The notes under the pieces are model-generated. The model ran no database searches and was not told the DNA's origin. It worked only from the letters and a program-made list of their open reading frames with translations. The position numbers and the translations under genes are program-made. A stretch of DNA of 21,274 nucleotides from Treponema sp. (lineage in GTDB: Bacteria > Spirochaetota > Spirochaetia > Treponematales > Breznakiellaceae): NCBI GenBank assembly GCA_031288005.1, contig JAITSE010000058.1, positions 1 through 21,274 on the forward strand, in the 5' to 3' direction. Positions 14,825 to 21,229 of the stretch are shown one piece after another; the first letter of the stretch is position 1, and each line of letters begins with the position of its first letter.

Positions 14825-15043
14825 GGAAAAGGCCGGTGGCGCATATAAAAAACCCGCCACAAATTTCTAAATTAACGGCAGGATGAGTTTGTCATAATAT
14901 TTCCGCCGGATTATTGAATTTCAGGGAAAAGTACATTACCATTTTAAATAGGCAGCGGCTCCGGCCCTGATATTGGACTTGGCGAACAGCGGTTCGTAGA
15001 ACAGCGGTTCGTAGAACCGATGGTTCGACGATAACTTCAGTTA

Positions 15044-15061
15044 CCGGCGAACAACTCTATT
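15044..15061 (-). repeat. TTGTTC dispersed element, copy b
   Basis: On the minus strand this reads AATAGAGTTGTTCGCCGG, followed by a stretch that continues into the CGGTTC hairpins down to about 14976, where TTGGACTTGGCGAAC resembles a second end. Confidence 0.65.
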
Positions 15062-15245
15062 AAAAAATATATTGCAAGGCTATTTGTTTTCAGCTTTTCA
15101 AAGAGGAATAAGAAACAGCGCTTTATAAAATTTTTTTATCCCAAAGAGTCGTATCTGAGAAGGCCGGCCGGCGCGTTCAGATATGCCCAAAACTATCTGG
15201 AACAGACGGAACGGGCGGGATCCGGTCCTGTCCCTGCATACTATA

Positions 15246-15294
15246 GTTGTTGCGGACTTTTAGTCCGGTGAAACTTCAACTTCAGAACAACAAC
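15246..15294 (+). other. Stem-loop in the purine permease leader
   Basis: The outer arms GTTGTTG (15246-15252) and CAACAAC (15288-15294) enclose a CGGACT/AGTCCG hairpin with loop TTT (15253-15267) that stacks directly on the 5' outer arm. It lies about 130 nt upstream of the permease start and may be a leader structure or another repeat. Confidence 0.35.
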
Positions 15295-15425
15295 CGCTTA
15301 AAACCGGCAAAGTGCGGAGCATTTTGCAAGACTTGCAACCAACCGGGTTGCTGAATGAGTCGTTCAAATAATAGGAGCCTGAAGTTTGGAAGGCCCCTGA
15401 ATTTAAAACTGTAAGGAGAATAAAT

Positions 15426-16784
15426 ATGCTGATTGAAAAATTTTTTCACTTAAAAGAAAACGGAACTACCCCTGGGCGGGAATTTGCGGCGGGGCTTAGC
15501 ACCTTTTTGACTATGTCTTATATGCTGGCTGTTGTTCCAGGACTGCTGGCGGGAATCCCCGGCGGCCCTTCCCCTGAACCGGTCTATACCGCCACCATAC
15601 TGGCTGCGGCTGCCGGAACCCTGATAATGGCGTTCAGCTCAAACCTGCCGGTAGCGCTGGGACCCAATCTAGGTTTAAGCGCCCTCTTTGCGGACGTACT
15701 CCTCGGCGTCATAGGATTCAAACTGTCTTGGGCGGAAATGATGGGGGCCATGCTCATACAGGGCCTGCTCTTCGCTCTTATATCTATTCCGGCTATACGG
15801 AAAACCCTTGTGGACGCCATTCCCTTGAACCTGAAAAAAGCGGTAACCGTAGGCATAGGGCTGCAAATAGCTATGAAAGGTCTCGTCAGCTCAGGGGTAA
15901 TCATGTGGGATGATTCATTCAGCCAGATGGGAACAATTACCTCCCCCGACGCTCTGGTTACCATAGTCGGCCTCTTCATTACCATCGCCCTCTACTCCAA
16001 GCATATCCCCGGGGCCATTATCCTGGGCATCCTGGCAACCGCTGTTATCCGCATACCCTTTGGGGGATTCGATCTGACGCGAAACGCCTCGCCCCTAAGC
16101 ATCCCCGCGGCGCCCATGTTCACCGCGCCGGTCTTTTCATTCACCTGGGAATTCTTTATCGTGGCTTTTACTTTCCTGTTTGTCGATGTTTTTGAAACTC
16201 TTGGATCCTTCCTGGGGATAACGGCCCAGGCGGGGGCAATCAAAGATAAATCGGTGAAAGTCAACGAAGGAAGGGAAGAAATAGGAGATGTCCCCAAAAC
16301 CATGCCCGCCTTTTTGGCCGCGGCGGCAGGTACCATCGCGGCGGCTTTGCTGGGAACCGTCCCTGTATCCGTGCGGGTGGAAAGCGTCGCGGGATCAGGA
16401 ACAGGACGCGCCGCAGTCAGGGCAAAAGACGCGGGAGGACGGACCGGCTTGGCCGGACTCATCACAGGACTCCTCCTGCTTGCGGCCCTGTTCCTAAGAC
16501 CTTTGTTTACTATGTTCCCTAGTTCCGCGTTTGCGCCTGCCCTCGTTCTCGTGGGTTTCCTCCTGATGTGGAAAGTAACGGAAATTGAGTTCACCTATCC
16601 CACAGAAGCAATCCCGGCCTTCCTTACGATTATCATCATGCCCTTCACAAGCATAGCGGAAGGCATAATATACGGGGTCCTTTCGTTTGCGCTGATCAAA
16701 ATTATGACAGGCAAGGCCAAATATATCCCCCCCGCGACATGGATATTGTCGGCATTGTTCGTCCTGCGCTTCTTTATCCACTAG
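15426..16784 (+). CDS. Purine permease, NCS2 family, AzgA/PbuG-like (divergent)
   Basis: This 452-residue membrane protein with about 12-14 hydrophobic segments resembles adenine/guanine/hypoxanthine proton symporters of the AzgA branch. Signs are the N-terminal FFHLKENGTTPGREFAAGLSTFLTMSYM (AzgA proteins start similarly with F-L-x-E-x-x-T-x-x-x-E-x-x-A-G-x-x-T-F), LPVALGPNLGLSALFA (74-89; usual form PxALAPGMGLNAxFA), FLFVDVFETLGSFLGI (250-265), and GGRTGLAGL (337-345) before a late helix. The normally conserved TSTVTTYxES block reads TVPVSVRVES, and about a dozen residues are inserted before GGRTGL, so substrate range may differ. AAGGAG lies 8 nt before the ATG. Position after purMNH fits a purine salvage role; the rlpA-like gene follows after 16 bp. 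Confidence 0.85.
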   Translation: MLIEKFFHLKENGTTPGREFAAGLSTFLTMSYMLAVVPGLLAGIPGGPSPEPVYTATILAAAAGTLIMAFSSNLPVALGPNLGLSALFADVLLGVIGFKLSWAEMMGAMLIQGLLFALISIPAIRKTLVDAIPLNLKKAVTVGIGLQIAMKGLVSSGVIMWDDSFSQMGTITSPDALVTIVGLFITIALYSKHIPGAIILGILATAVIRIPFGGFDLTRNASPLSIPAAPMFTAPVFSFTWEFFIVAFTFLFVDVFETLGSFLGITAQAGAIKDKSVKVNEGREEIGDVPKTMPAFLAAAAGTIAAALLGTVPVSVRVESVAGSGTGRAAVRAKDAGGRTGLAGLITGLLLLAALFLRPLFTMFPSSAFAPALVLVGFLLMWKVTEIEFTYPTEAIPAFLTIIIMPFTSIAEGIIYGVLSFALIKIMTGKAKYIPPATWILSALFVLRFFIH

Positions 16785-16800
16785 GAAAGCGGGGCGCCTT

Positions 16801-17202
16801 ATGAATCGCGGATACGGATGTCGGGCTGCCGGCCTGCTTCTTCTTGTTCTGCCACTTTGGGGGCTTTATTCTCAGACCGACGATCAGAATTACACACGGA
16901 CTTTCAGGCAGCGAGGGACGGCTACCCGCACTATGGGGGCTAATGAACTGATGGGCGCTCATGCGGCTCTTCCTCTTGGGACTAGGGTACAGGTTACAAA
17001 TCTGCAAAATGACAGGCGCGTAACCGTTACTATCACGGGCCGGATAGCCGCCGCGGGGAACAGGATCATAGACCTTACCCAGGTGGCGGCAATTGCGCTT
17101 AGAATGGAGGATGCCGATTCTGTTCCCGTGTCCATCGAACTGGCCAGAGAGAAAGAAACGCGGGAGGCCGGGGCGGAACGGAAGCCGCGGATTCCCCGGT
17201 GA
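16801..17202 (+). CDS. Small exported RlpA-like double-psi beta-barrel protein
   Basis: The 133-residue product has a signal peptide (basic start, hydrophobic core at about 9-22). It then has one DPBB domain recognisable by RGTATRTMGANELMGAHAALPLGTRVQVTNLQNDRRVTVTITGR and NRIIDLTQVAAIALRM (written in part), which line up with RlpA motifs TAAHxTLPxGTxVxVTNL and GRxIDLSxAAAxxLGM. In lytic RlpA proteins the NDRGP motif carries a catalytic Asp; here that site reads TGRIA (79-83) and the upstream catalytic Glu region is missing, so this is likely a non-enzymatic, glycan-binding or structural version. No SPOR domain is present. The tail (114-133) is charged. The gene follows the permease by 16 bp and may be co-transcribed, with no obvious functional link. 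Confidence 0.78.
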   Translation: MNRGYGCRAAGLLLLVLPLWGLYSQTDDQNYTRTFRQRGTATRTMGANELMGAHAALPLGTRVQVTNLQNDRRVTVTITGRIAAAGNRIIDLTQVAAIALRMEDADSVPVSIELAREKETREAGAERKPRIPR

Positions 17203-17247
17203 AACCGGTTGCGATTCGGATATCATGGCAGCATATCTGAAAAAACA

Positions 17248-17380
17248 ATAGACTTGTTCAGTAATCTGTTGATGCGAACCTTGGGTTCTGTAAACCCTAA
17301 ATTCAACAAGAACTGGAATTGCGGAAACGTTGGAAACGTAGTTTTCGATGTTTCCAACGTTTCCGATGAACAACTCTACT
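17248..17380. repeat. MITE-like inverted pair of TTGTTC elements
   Basis: The left end ATAGACTTGTTCAGTAA (17248-17264) and the right end, which on the minus strand reads AGTAGAGTTGTTCATCGG (17363-17380), face each other. Inside the right end GGAAACGTTGGAAAC (17323-17337) and GTTTCCAACGTTTCC (17350-17364) are exact reverse complements around a 12-nt loop. There is no transposase gene between them. Confidence 0.7.
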
Positions 17381-17648
17381 GTTCTAAAATTTTATGGCTG
17401 CATAAACTTGAGATATGCTCCCGGAATAACACGGCATGGTGGCAAGTGCAGCCGCTATATCCGGGGGAGGATGATGGATGCCCGGAATATACCTAAGCGG
17501 CCTAATGCCGTTACGCATTACAAATTAGATTACCTAAGGCCGTAAAAAAAGCGGGTTAGGAACTGTAGATATAATTGCTTGTGCAATACAGTTCCATATC
17601 TATCCCGATCGTCTACACAATCCTAGTAATCCACTTCCTCATGGGATT

Positions 17649-17690
17649 ATCCCAAAACATACGTCCGTTTGTCCGGCGTTGTTTTGAGAT
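17649..17690. repeat. CTCAAAAC-type stem, second copy
   Basis: The arms ATCCCAAAACA (17649-17659) and TGTTTTGAGAT (17680-17690) pair with one wobble at the same position as in the stem at 10103-10162 (opposite orientation). It lies 34 bp downstream of the stop of the minus-strand regulator and could act as a 3'-end structure for it. Confidence 0.6.
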
Positions 17691-17724
17691 AATTTTACCT
17701 GGATTCCAGTGGTTTTATCAGAAA

Positions 17725-18441
17725 CTATTCTGAATCTTTACCGGATTTAGGCGTTTCCGGGAATGAAAATCCGGAAAAATCCTCAGACGTGTTCTTTGCC
17801 GGATGTTTCTCACGAAAAAAAGAACCGTGATCCCGCCCCGGCGTAAATCCACCAGCGTCTACGGACGCTGTAGTGTCAGGTTTAAACGCTGAAACCGCAG
17901 ATGCTGCCTTGGGCTTCCTTGTTCGCCTAGCGCCCGCGGACTTTGCTCCCGCTGCTTTTTTATTTATAACCGGCTTCTTTAGTGCAGACTTTTTGGCAGC
18001 CGGAGTTTTAATTTTATCTCCAGCGGCTTTGGACGTTTTTCTGGCTCCTGCCGCAGACTTTCCAGCCTTTTTATCTCCAGCAGCATCCTTTTTCGCTGCG
18101 GATTTTTTCTTTTGAGCCGCATTTTTTGCGTCTTTTTTTGCCAAAACGGCTTTCTCCGCCTTTTTTATGCTTTTGAGAACAGCGGTTAATTCTTTATCTT
18201 TGGCCGATTCAGAAATATCGTATTGGTTTTGCAGGTTCAGCCAATACTCAGGGGTCTTGCCAAAAAATTTGGCAAACCTAAGAGCAACAGGACATGAAAT
18301 TTTACCTTTTCCCGACAGAATCAGCCGGAAAGTCGTCTGGTTAAGTTTGACAGCTTCAGCCACTCTTGAGGGATTAAGTCCGTAATTTTCCATTAAATTT
18401 TTCAAAACTACAGACGGATCAGAGAGAGATTGTTTCGCCAT
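17725..18441 (-). CDS. HigA-type HTH regulator with long Lys/Ala-rich, histone H1-like C-terminal tail
   Basis: Residues 1-80 match the HigA/VapI antidote family: DPSVVLKNLMENYGLNPSRVAEAVKLN, then SGKGKISCPVALRFAKFFGKTPEYWLNLQNQYD, with the helix-turn-helix at about 25-45. After residue 85 the protein changes to a low-complexity tail of KKAEKA, AAKKD, KKSA and ARKT words (about 90-182), strongly basic and like the tails of histone H1 or bacterial H1-like proteins. It ends in a Phe/Ser/Pro-containing acidic-basic stretch (about 186-238). HigA antitoxins usually have about 100 residues, so over half of this 238-residue protein is extra. No HigB toxin gene is found on either side. It has its own promoter, a perfect flanking inverted repeat and AAGGAG 6 nt before the ATG. 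The role is probably DNA binding and autoregulation; a chromatin-like role for the tail is inference. Confidence 0.8.
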   Translation of the reverse strand: MAKQSLSDPSVVLKNLMENYGLNPSRVAEAVKLNQTTFRLILSGKGKISCPVALRFAKFFGKTPEYWLNLQNQYDISESAKDKELTAVLKSIKKAEKAVLAKKDAKNAAQKKKSAAKKDAAGDKKAGKSAAGARKTSKAAGDKIKTPAAKKSALKKPVINKKAAGAKSAGARRTRKPKAASAVSAFKPDTTASVDAGGFTPGRDHGSFFREKHPAKNTSEDFSGFSFPETPKSGKDSE

Positions 18442-18454
18442 TAAGAACTCCTTA

Positions 18455-18522
18455 AAATATTTATTTTTTTATTATATCAATTTAATAATGTTATTGCAAG
18501 GGGTTTTAAAAAATAAATATTT
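18455..18522. promoter_or_regulatory. Perfect 15-bp inverted repeat flanking the HigA-like promoter (possible operator)
   Basis: AAATATTTATTTTTT (18455-18469) and AAAAAATAAATATTT (18508-18522) are exact reverse complements. One arm lies between the -10 box and the ribosome binding site, the other just upstream of the -35 box. Centre-to-centre distance is 53 bp, about five helical turns, so two bound dimers would lie on the same DNA face. Confidence 0.5.
18471..18499 (-). promoter_or_regulatory. Sigma-70-type promoter of the HigA-like gene
   Basis: On the minus strand TTGCAA (18494-18499) and a consensus TATAAT (18471-18476) are separated by 17 bp. The ribosome binding site AAGGAG and the ATG at 18441 follow about 25 bp later. 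Confidence 0.75.
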
Positions 18523-18769
18523 GACTTGTTTAACAGTCCAAATTTGAAAACCGGCATATTACTGGAATCTGAGACTGAATATCTCAGGCAGCCAAAGGCT
18601 GCAAGTTCCCAGGTTCAATAAAAAGCAGGTATCTGAACAAATCCAATATTAAACTGGTTGCGGATCAAAACCCACAACCAGTTTATTCATTCTGTTCGTT
18701 ATGGCGTGGCAGTCGTGATTTCAAAACAGTTGCGCAGTACTTCTTGGTTCGTTATCCTTTCGTGCATTG

Positions 18770-18790
18770 AAAAACGGTCATAGCCGTTTT
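18770..18790 (-). terminator. Probable terminator of the EIIA gene
   Basis: On the minus strand AAAACGG, loop CTATGA and CCGTTTT form a 7-bp stem running into a run of five T. It begins 14 bp after the EIIA stop codon. Confidence 0.45.
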
Positions 18791-18804
18791 GGTTGCAGTC
18801 GCCC

Positions 18805-19245
18805 CTAAAAATGCTCCAGAATGCCATATATTTCCCGGCGGCTTCCAGAAGTCCAAAATATTGTAAATGATTCAGAGTTAAGCATTTCAAGGAGCCGGCT
18901 CAAAACCCGTAGATGATCTTCTCGGGATAATTTGTCCATCAGAAGCATAAATACCGCATGAATAGGTTCTTTCATGCCATATTCGATCCCTCCCCGGGAA
19001 AAACCAATAGCGCCGATTATCCCGCCTGTCATATTGCAATACCCATGAGGCACCGCGATGCCTGGCAGAACTGCGGTGTTCATCTGCTTTTCTCTGGCAG
19101 TTACCGCATTGAGCATTTCCGCATAGATGTATTTTGGGTACAGCCCGGCGATATTTCCAATAAGTTCATCGAAAACTTCATTTTTTGTTTTGCCGTCTAG
19201 TTCCAGCTTAACAAGTTCGCTTCGGAATATGTTACTCAAAGACAT
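18805..19245 (-). CDS. PTS EIIA domain protein (fructose/mannitol/PtsN type)
   Basis: This single-domain protein of 146 residues belongs to the EIIA type-2 family. It has the phosphorylation-site motif AVLPGIAVPHG with His67, an N-terminal VKLELDGKTKNEVFDELIGNI stretch and a late EDHLRVLSRLLEML helix, as in PtsN and fructose EIIA. It would accept phosphate from HPr-His or NPr. There is no EIIB or EIIC gene beside it. This fits either a regulatory PtsN-like role or a stray sugar-transport EIIA. It overlaps the end of the upstream small membrane protein gene by 10 bp, indicating translational coupling. A terminator-like hairpin follows the stop. Confidence 0.88.
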   Translation of the reverse strand: MSLSNIFRSELVKLELDGKTKNEVFDELIGNIAGLYPKYIYAEMLNAVTAREKQMNTAVLPGIAVPHGYCNMTGGIIGAIGFSRGGIEYGMKEPIHAVFMLLMDKLSREDHLRVLSRLLEMLNSESFTIFWTSGSRREIYGILEHF

Positions 19246-19469
19246 TCTCTACCCCCGTTTTTTGTCCAATTTTCAAAAAATAATTCCACGGGAACTACCG
19301 CAAGCCCGATTGCGCCGCATAATCCCGATCCGGCAGCGAAAGTTCCCTGCAATACAGCGTAAACTATTCCGGCGGAATGTGAAACGAAGCCTATGATTAT
19401 CCCGGCAATAACCGCCGAGACCAGTGAAATACCAAAAATTTTCCAAAAAATACTCCAAAATTTTCTCAT
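19236..19469 (-). CDS. Small membrane protein, function unknown, coupled to EIIA
   Basis: The 77-residue product starts at an ATG with GGAGGG 7-8 nt upstream. It has two likely membrane segments, about 10-30 (FGISLVSAVIAGIIIGFVS) and 34-62, Gly/Ala rich, and a short charged C-terminus. I do not recognise the family. Its 10-bp overlap with the EIIA gene argues for a shared function, for example anchoring EIIA or acting as its regulatory target at the membrane, but nothing in the sequence proves this. Confidence 0.65.
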   Translation of the reverse strand: MRKFWSIFWKIFGISLVSAVIAGIIIGFVSHSAGIVYAVLQGTFAAGSGLCGAIGLAVVPVELFFENWTKNGGRECL

Positions 19470-19490
19470 ATAAATACCCTCCAGATGATA

Positions 19491-19508
19491 ATAGACTTGC
19501 TCAGCAAC
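19491..19508 (+). repeat. TTGTTC dispersed element, copy e (CTTGCTC variant)
   Basis: ATAGACTTGCTCAGCAAC lies about 22 bp upstream of the ATG of the small membrane protein gene, on the opposite strand, and is continued by AACCAGGTTGACGG. Confidence 0.55.
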
Positions 19509-19582
19509 CAGGTTGACGGAACTTAAAGTTTAATGAACAAATCTTACAGTTTCTCGCCCTGCGGGCTGCGAAACATACATTA

Positions 19583-19634
19583 GAGTTGTTCAATAACTGA
19601 AATTACAAAAACTTCATTTCCGATTGAACAACTC
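19583..19634. repeat. Inverted TTGTTC pair (12-bp perfect arms)
   Basis: GAGTTGTTCAAT (19583-19594) and ATTGAACAACTC (19623-19634) are exact reverse complements separated by 28 bp. With the copy at 19491 this makes three element ends within 150 bp. Confidence 0.75.
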
Positions 19635-19894
19635 GAATATTAAAATTTCAGAAGGTTCTGTCAAAACGAGAACCCCCACAGCCGCTTTCCCAAAATTAAA
19701 ATTGGGAAAAGCACCTGATAGCATAATAAAGTCACAATGGGAACAGGTTTATTTCAACAACCTATCTAATTTTTGTGGCCTCCCCATGTTTAAGCGCCTA
19801 CAGCAAAACAGGAAAAATTTTATGAGAGTACAATGATTTTGCCGCTGTATGTATGAATGAATAGTTGTGATAAAAATTCTTAGGGAATTGAAAA
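19635..19894. other. AT-rich stretch without a convincing gene
   Basis: A plus-strand frame of about 70 codons beginning at 19624 starts at a TTG inside the repeat arm, has no ribosome binding site and is of random-looking composition; I do not call it. Nothing else was seen here. Confidence 0.4.
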
Positions 19895-20263
19895 TCAGAT
19901 TCTGAGTTTAATAGAGATAGTGCCCTTTACATTTATGATATAATCGAAAACTAGGCTCGCCTCAGAAAGCGACTGACAGGAAGTTGGGACCGCGCTACGG
20001 CTCCCTCCATGTCTACAGGGGTTAAAAACGCGTTGGAATCCGTTTCGCAAAGGCGTTTTTTGAACGTCATCAGCCCTGGTAAGCAGCGTCGGTTCCCTCG
20101 CTGGAAAAGAAATAACGCTATCGATCCTTTCTTCAGCGATACCGGCCCTTTCCACGGCAAATACGGCTGTCCGCAAAGGTTCCACTGCGGCAAGACAAAA
20201 ACTTGCCGTAATGATGATAGATATGAAAACCATTATCAGTATGCCGGATGGCCGATTCCACAT
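19895..20263 (-). CDS. Hypothetical small exported or membrane-anchored protein, weak support
   Basis: A promoter-like pair and GGAG 6 nt before the ATG at 20263 support expression. From there the product has 122 residues, MWNRPS followed by a hydrophobic segment (GILIMVFISIIITASFCLAA) that could be a signal peptide or anchor, then VEPLRTAVFAVERAGIAEERIDSV. The second half is Ser/Arg-rich and its DNA contains an AAAAACGC/GCGTTTTT stem (20024-20060), which makes coding there doubtful; an alternative frame is also open in that part, so a frameshift or decay is possible. A longer frame from 20368 lacks a ribosome binding site. Family not recognised. Confidence 0.35.
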   Translation of the reverse strand: MWNRPSGILIMVFISIIITASFCLAAVEPLRTAVFAVERAGIAEERIDSVISFPAREPTLLTRADDVQKTPLRNGFQRVFNPCRHGGSRSAVPTSCQSLSEASLVFDYIINVKGTISIKLRI

Positions 20264-20281
20264 TAGCCGCTCCATAATTCC

Positions 20282-20310
20282 ACTATACCACAGTTCTAAA
20301 AAACCAGCAA
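20282..20310 (-). promoter_or_regulatory. Promoter-like pair upstream of the hypothetical exported ORF
   Basis: TTGCTG (20305-20310) and TATAGT (20282-20287) read on the minus strand with exactly 17 bp between them. The start of transcription would fall about at 20275, leaving a leader of some 12 nt with GGAG before the ATG at 20263. Confidence 0.45.
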
Positions 20311-20891
20311 GGAGGATTATTTTAAAAATTCGTATCAATATTTTGACATAAACTATATAAAATTTCATAAATATTTATATTATAACGAGTTATAAGCATA
20401 TTTATTTTCTGCCTAAAATATGCCTATAATCCGGGGCTTCAAATAACGGACTGCCGATTTAGCCCCTATATCCCGCTTCTAGCAATGCCCGGTCAATATC
20501 TAACCATGACACGACGCCACAATCGTCAGCCGGCCCGGGATTCTTATTTTACACATAAAATCCCGTTGTTCATTCAACAACCGTCCGTACCGCGCTTTTA
20601 GTTTATGCGGCTAGTAATTTGCCGTCAGGCAAAAAAGCCGATAATGCCGGGGCTGTACCGCTTTTTGCAATATCGCATATTGCCGTATAAGCTGGTTCCT
20701 GCGGTTTCAAATTATTTTTTTCTAGAAGTCCGTTTTAGCGCCTAATACAGAGGCCCGGATAAAAGGGATGGGTATGATTTAGGAAAGTTTCTTCGAACAG
20801 GTGAATACGGCATCAACCTATATTGCCATAATTGAATTCGCAACTGGACACCGGCTTCAAGATTCCACGCATTAAATCTGGAATGTCTCCT

Positions 20892-21020
20892 GCGATCAGG
20901 TAAAGCCTGATCGTATGGTTTTTTGGAACTTTGCTCCAAAACTGCTGGCTGCGGTCAAAGACCGCTCTTATTCTTAGATTATAGCCTGAAACCATCAGAC
21001 TGCAATCTGGAAGTCTCAGG
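20892..21020. repeat. Hairpin cluster including triloop hairpin copy 8
   Basis: It begins with the degenerate copy GCGATCAGGT / GCCTGATCGT around AAA (two G-T wobbles). Next come TTTTGGA/TCCAAAA, GCGGTC/GACCGC with loop AAA, and a CCTGA/TCAGG stem with AGACT/AGTCT inside. A protein-like minus-strand frame here is a by-product of these palindromes. Confidence 0.65.
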
Positions 21021-21207
21021 TTTATATTCTGAATTCCTCAAAGAATTAGAGCAGACGAGAAGATACTAACACTGGCTTTAAACCACCCGGCAGTGTTGAA
21101 AACAGGCATAATTATTTTCTGTTTTCTGGTAAGCGCCCTGGTAAAGCGGTAAGGTCCCGCTGGACGAAAGAATGGTTATGTTTGACAAACGGCTTAGAAT
21201 TTTTTCA

Positions 21208-21229
21208 ATAGAGTTGTTCATCGGAAACG
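21208..21229 (+). repeat. TTGTTC dispersed element, copy h
   Basis: ATAGAGTTGTTC followed by ATCGGAAACG is identical over GAGTTGTTCATCGGAAACG to the right end of the inverted pair at 17363-17380 (other strand). GGAAAC/GTTTCC with loop GCA forms a small hairpin within it. Confidence 0.7.

Larger units (their letters stand above)
14825..15425. other. 600-bp leader region upstream of the purine permease, with repeats
   Basis: No gene is seen. It contains a weak stem after purH, a direct repeat of GAACAGCGGTTCGTA (14984-15013), the CGGTTC/GAACCG hairpin, an inverted TTGTTC element (15044-15061), a longer stem-loop at 15246-15294 and a GCAACC/GGTTGC hairpin at 15335-15351. I looked for the conserved core of a purine riboswitch and did not recognise one. 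The RNA leader could still be regulatory. Confidence 0.5.
17203..17724. other. Repeat-containing spacer, no gene seen
   Basis: Between the + strand RlpA-like gene and the minus-strand regulator lie an inverted pair of TTGTTC elements (17248-17380) enclosing a GAACC/GGTTC hairpin and a perfect 15-bp inverted repeat, then the CTCAAAAC stem at 17649-17690. The minus-strand frame running from 17373 into the RlpA-like gene starts inside the repeat and is not a real gene. Confidence 0.6.
18442..18804. other. Spacer between the HigA-like gene and the EIIA gene
   Basis: It contains the HigA-like promoter and inverted repeat, a CTGAGA/TCTCAG stem followed by a GCAGCC/GGCTGC triloop hairpin (18588-18602), an AAACTGGTTG/CAACCAGTTT stem (18651-18684) and the terminator-like hairpin at 18770-18790. 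The place where a higB toxin gene would be expected holds no HigB-like frame. Confidence 0.6.

Noticed and set aside
15200..15425. Purine riboswitch upstream of the permease
   Set aside because: The conserved core of the purine aptamer was not recognised; only ordinary stem-loops are visible.
16774..17373. Minus-strand frame of 199 codons opposite the RlpA-like gene
   Set aside because: It starts inside the TTGTTC repeat and runs antisense to a gene with a signal peptide and DPBB motifs.
18541..18625. tRNA-like segment (CAGGTTCAATA resembling a T-arm)
   Set aside because: No acceptor stem, D-arm or anticodon arm can be folded around it; it lies next to ordinary hairpin repeats.
18699..18890. 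Minus-strand frame of 63 codons overlapping the end of EIIA
   Set aside because: It overlaps a supported gene in another frame and crosses its terminator-like hairpin; no family likeness.
19624..19836. Plus-strand frame of 70 codons after the inverted TTGTTC pair
   Set aside because: It begins at TTG within the repeat arm, lacks a ribosome binding site and has no recognisable features.
20459..20995. Possible decayed gene on the minus strand: protein-like stretches in one frame ending at 20813, 20735, 20603 and 20459
   Set aside because: At least five in-frame stops, no recognisable family, and the upstream part is explained by hairpin repeats. It remains a weak possibility for the lower part only.
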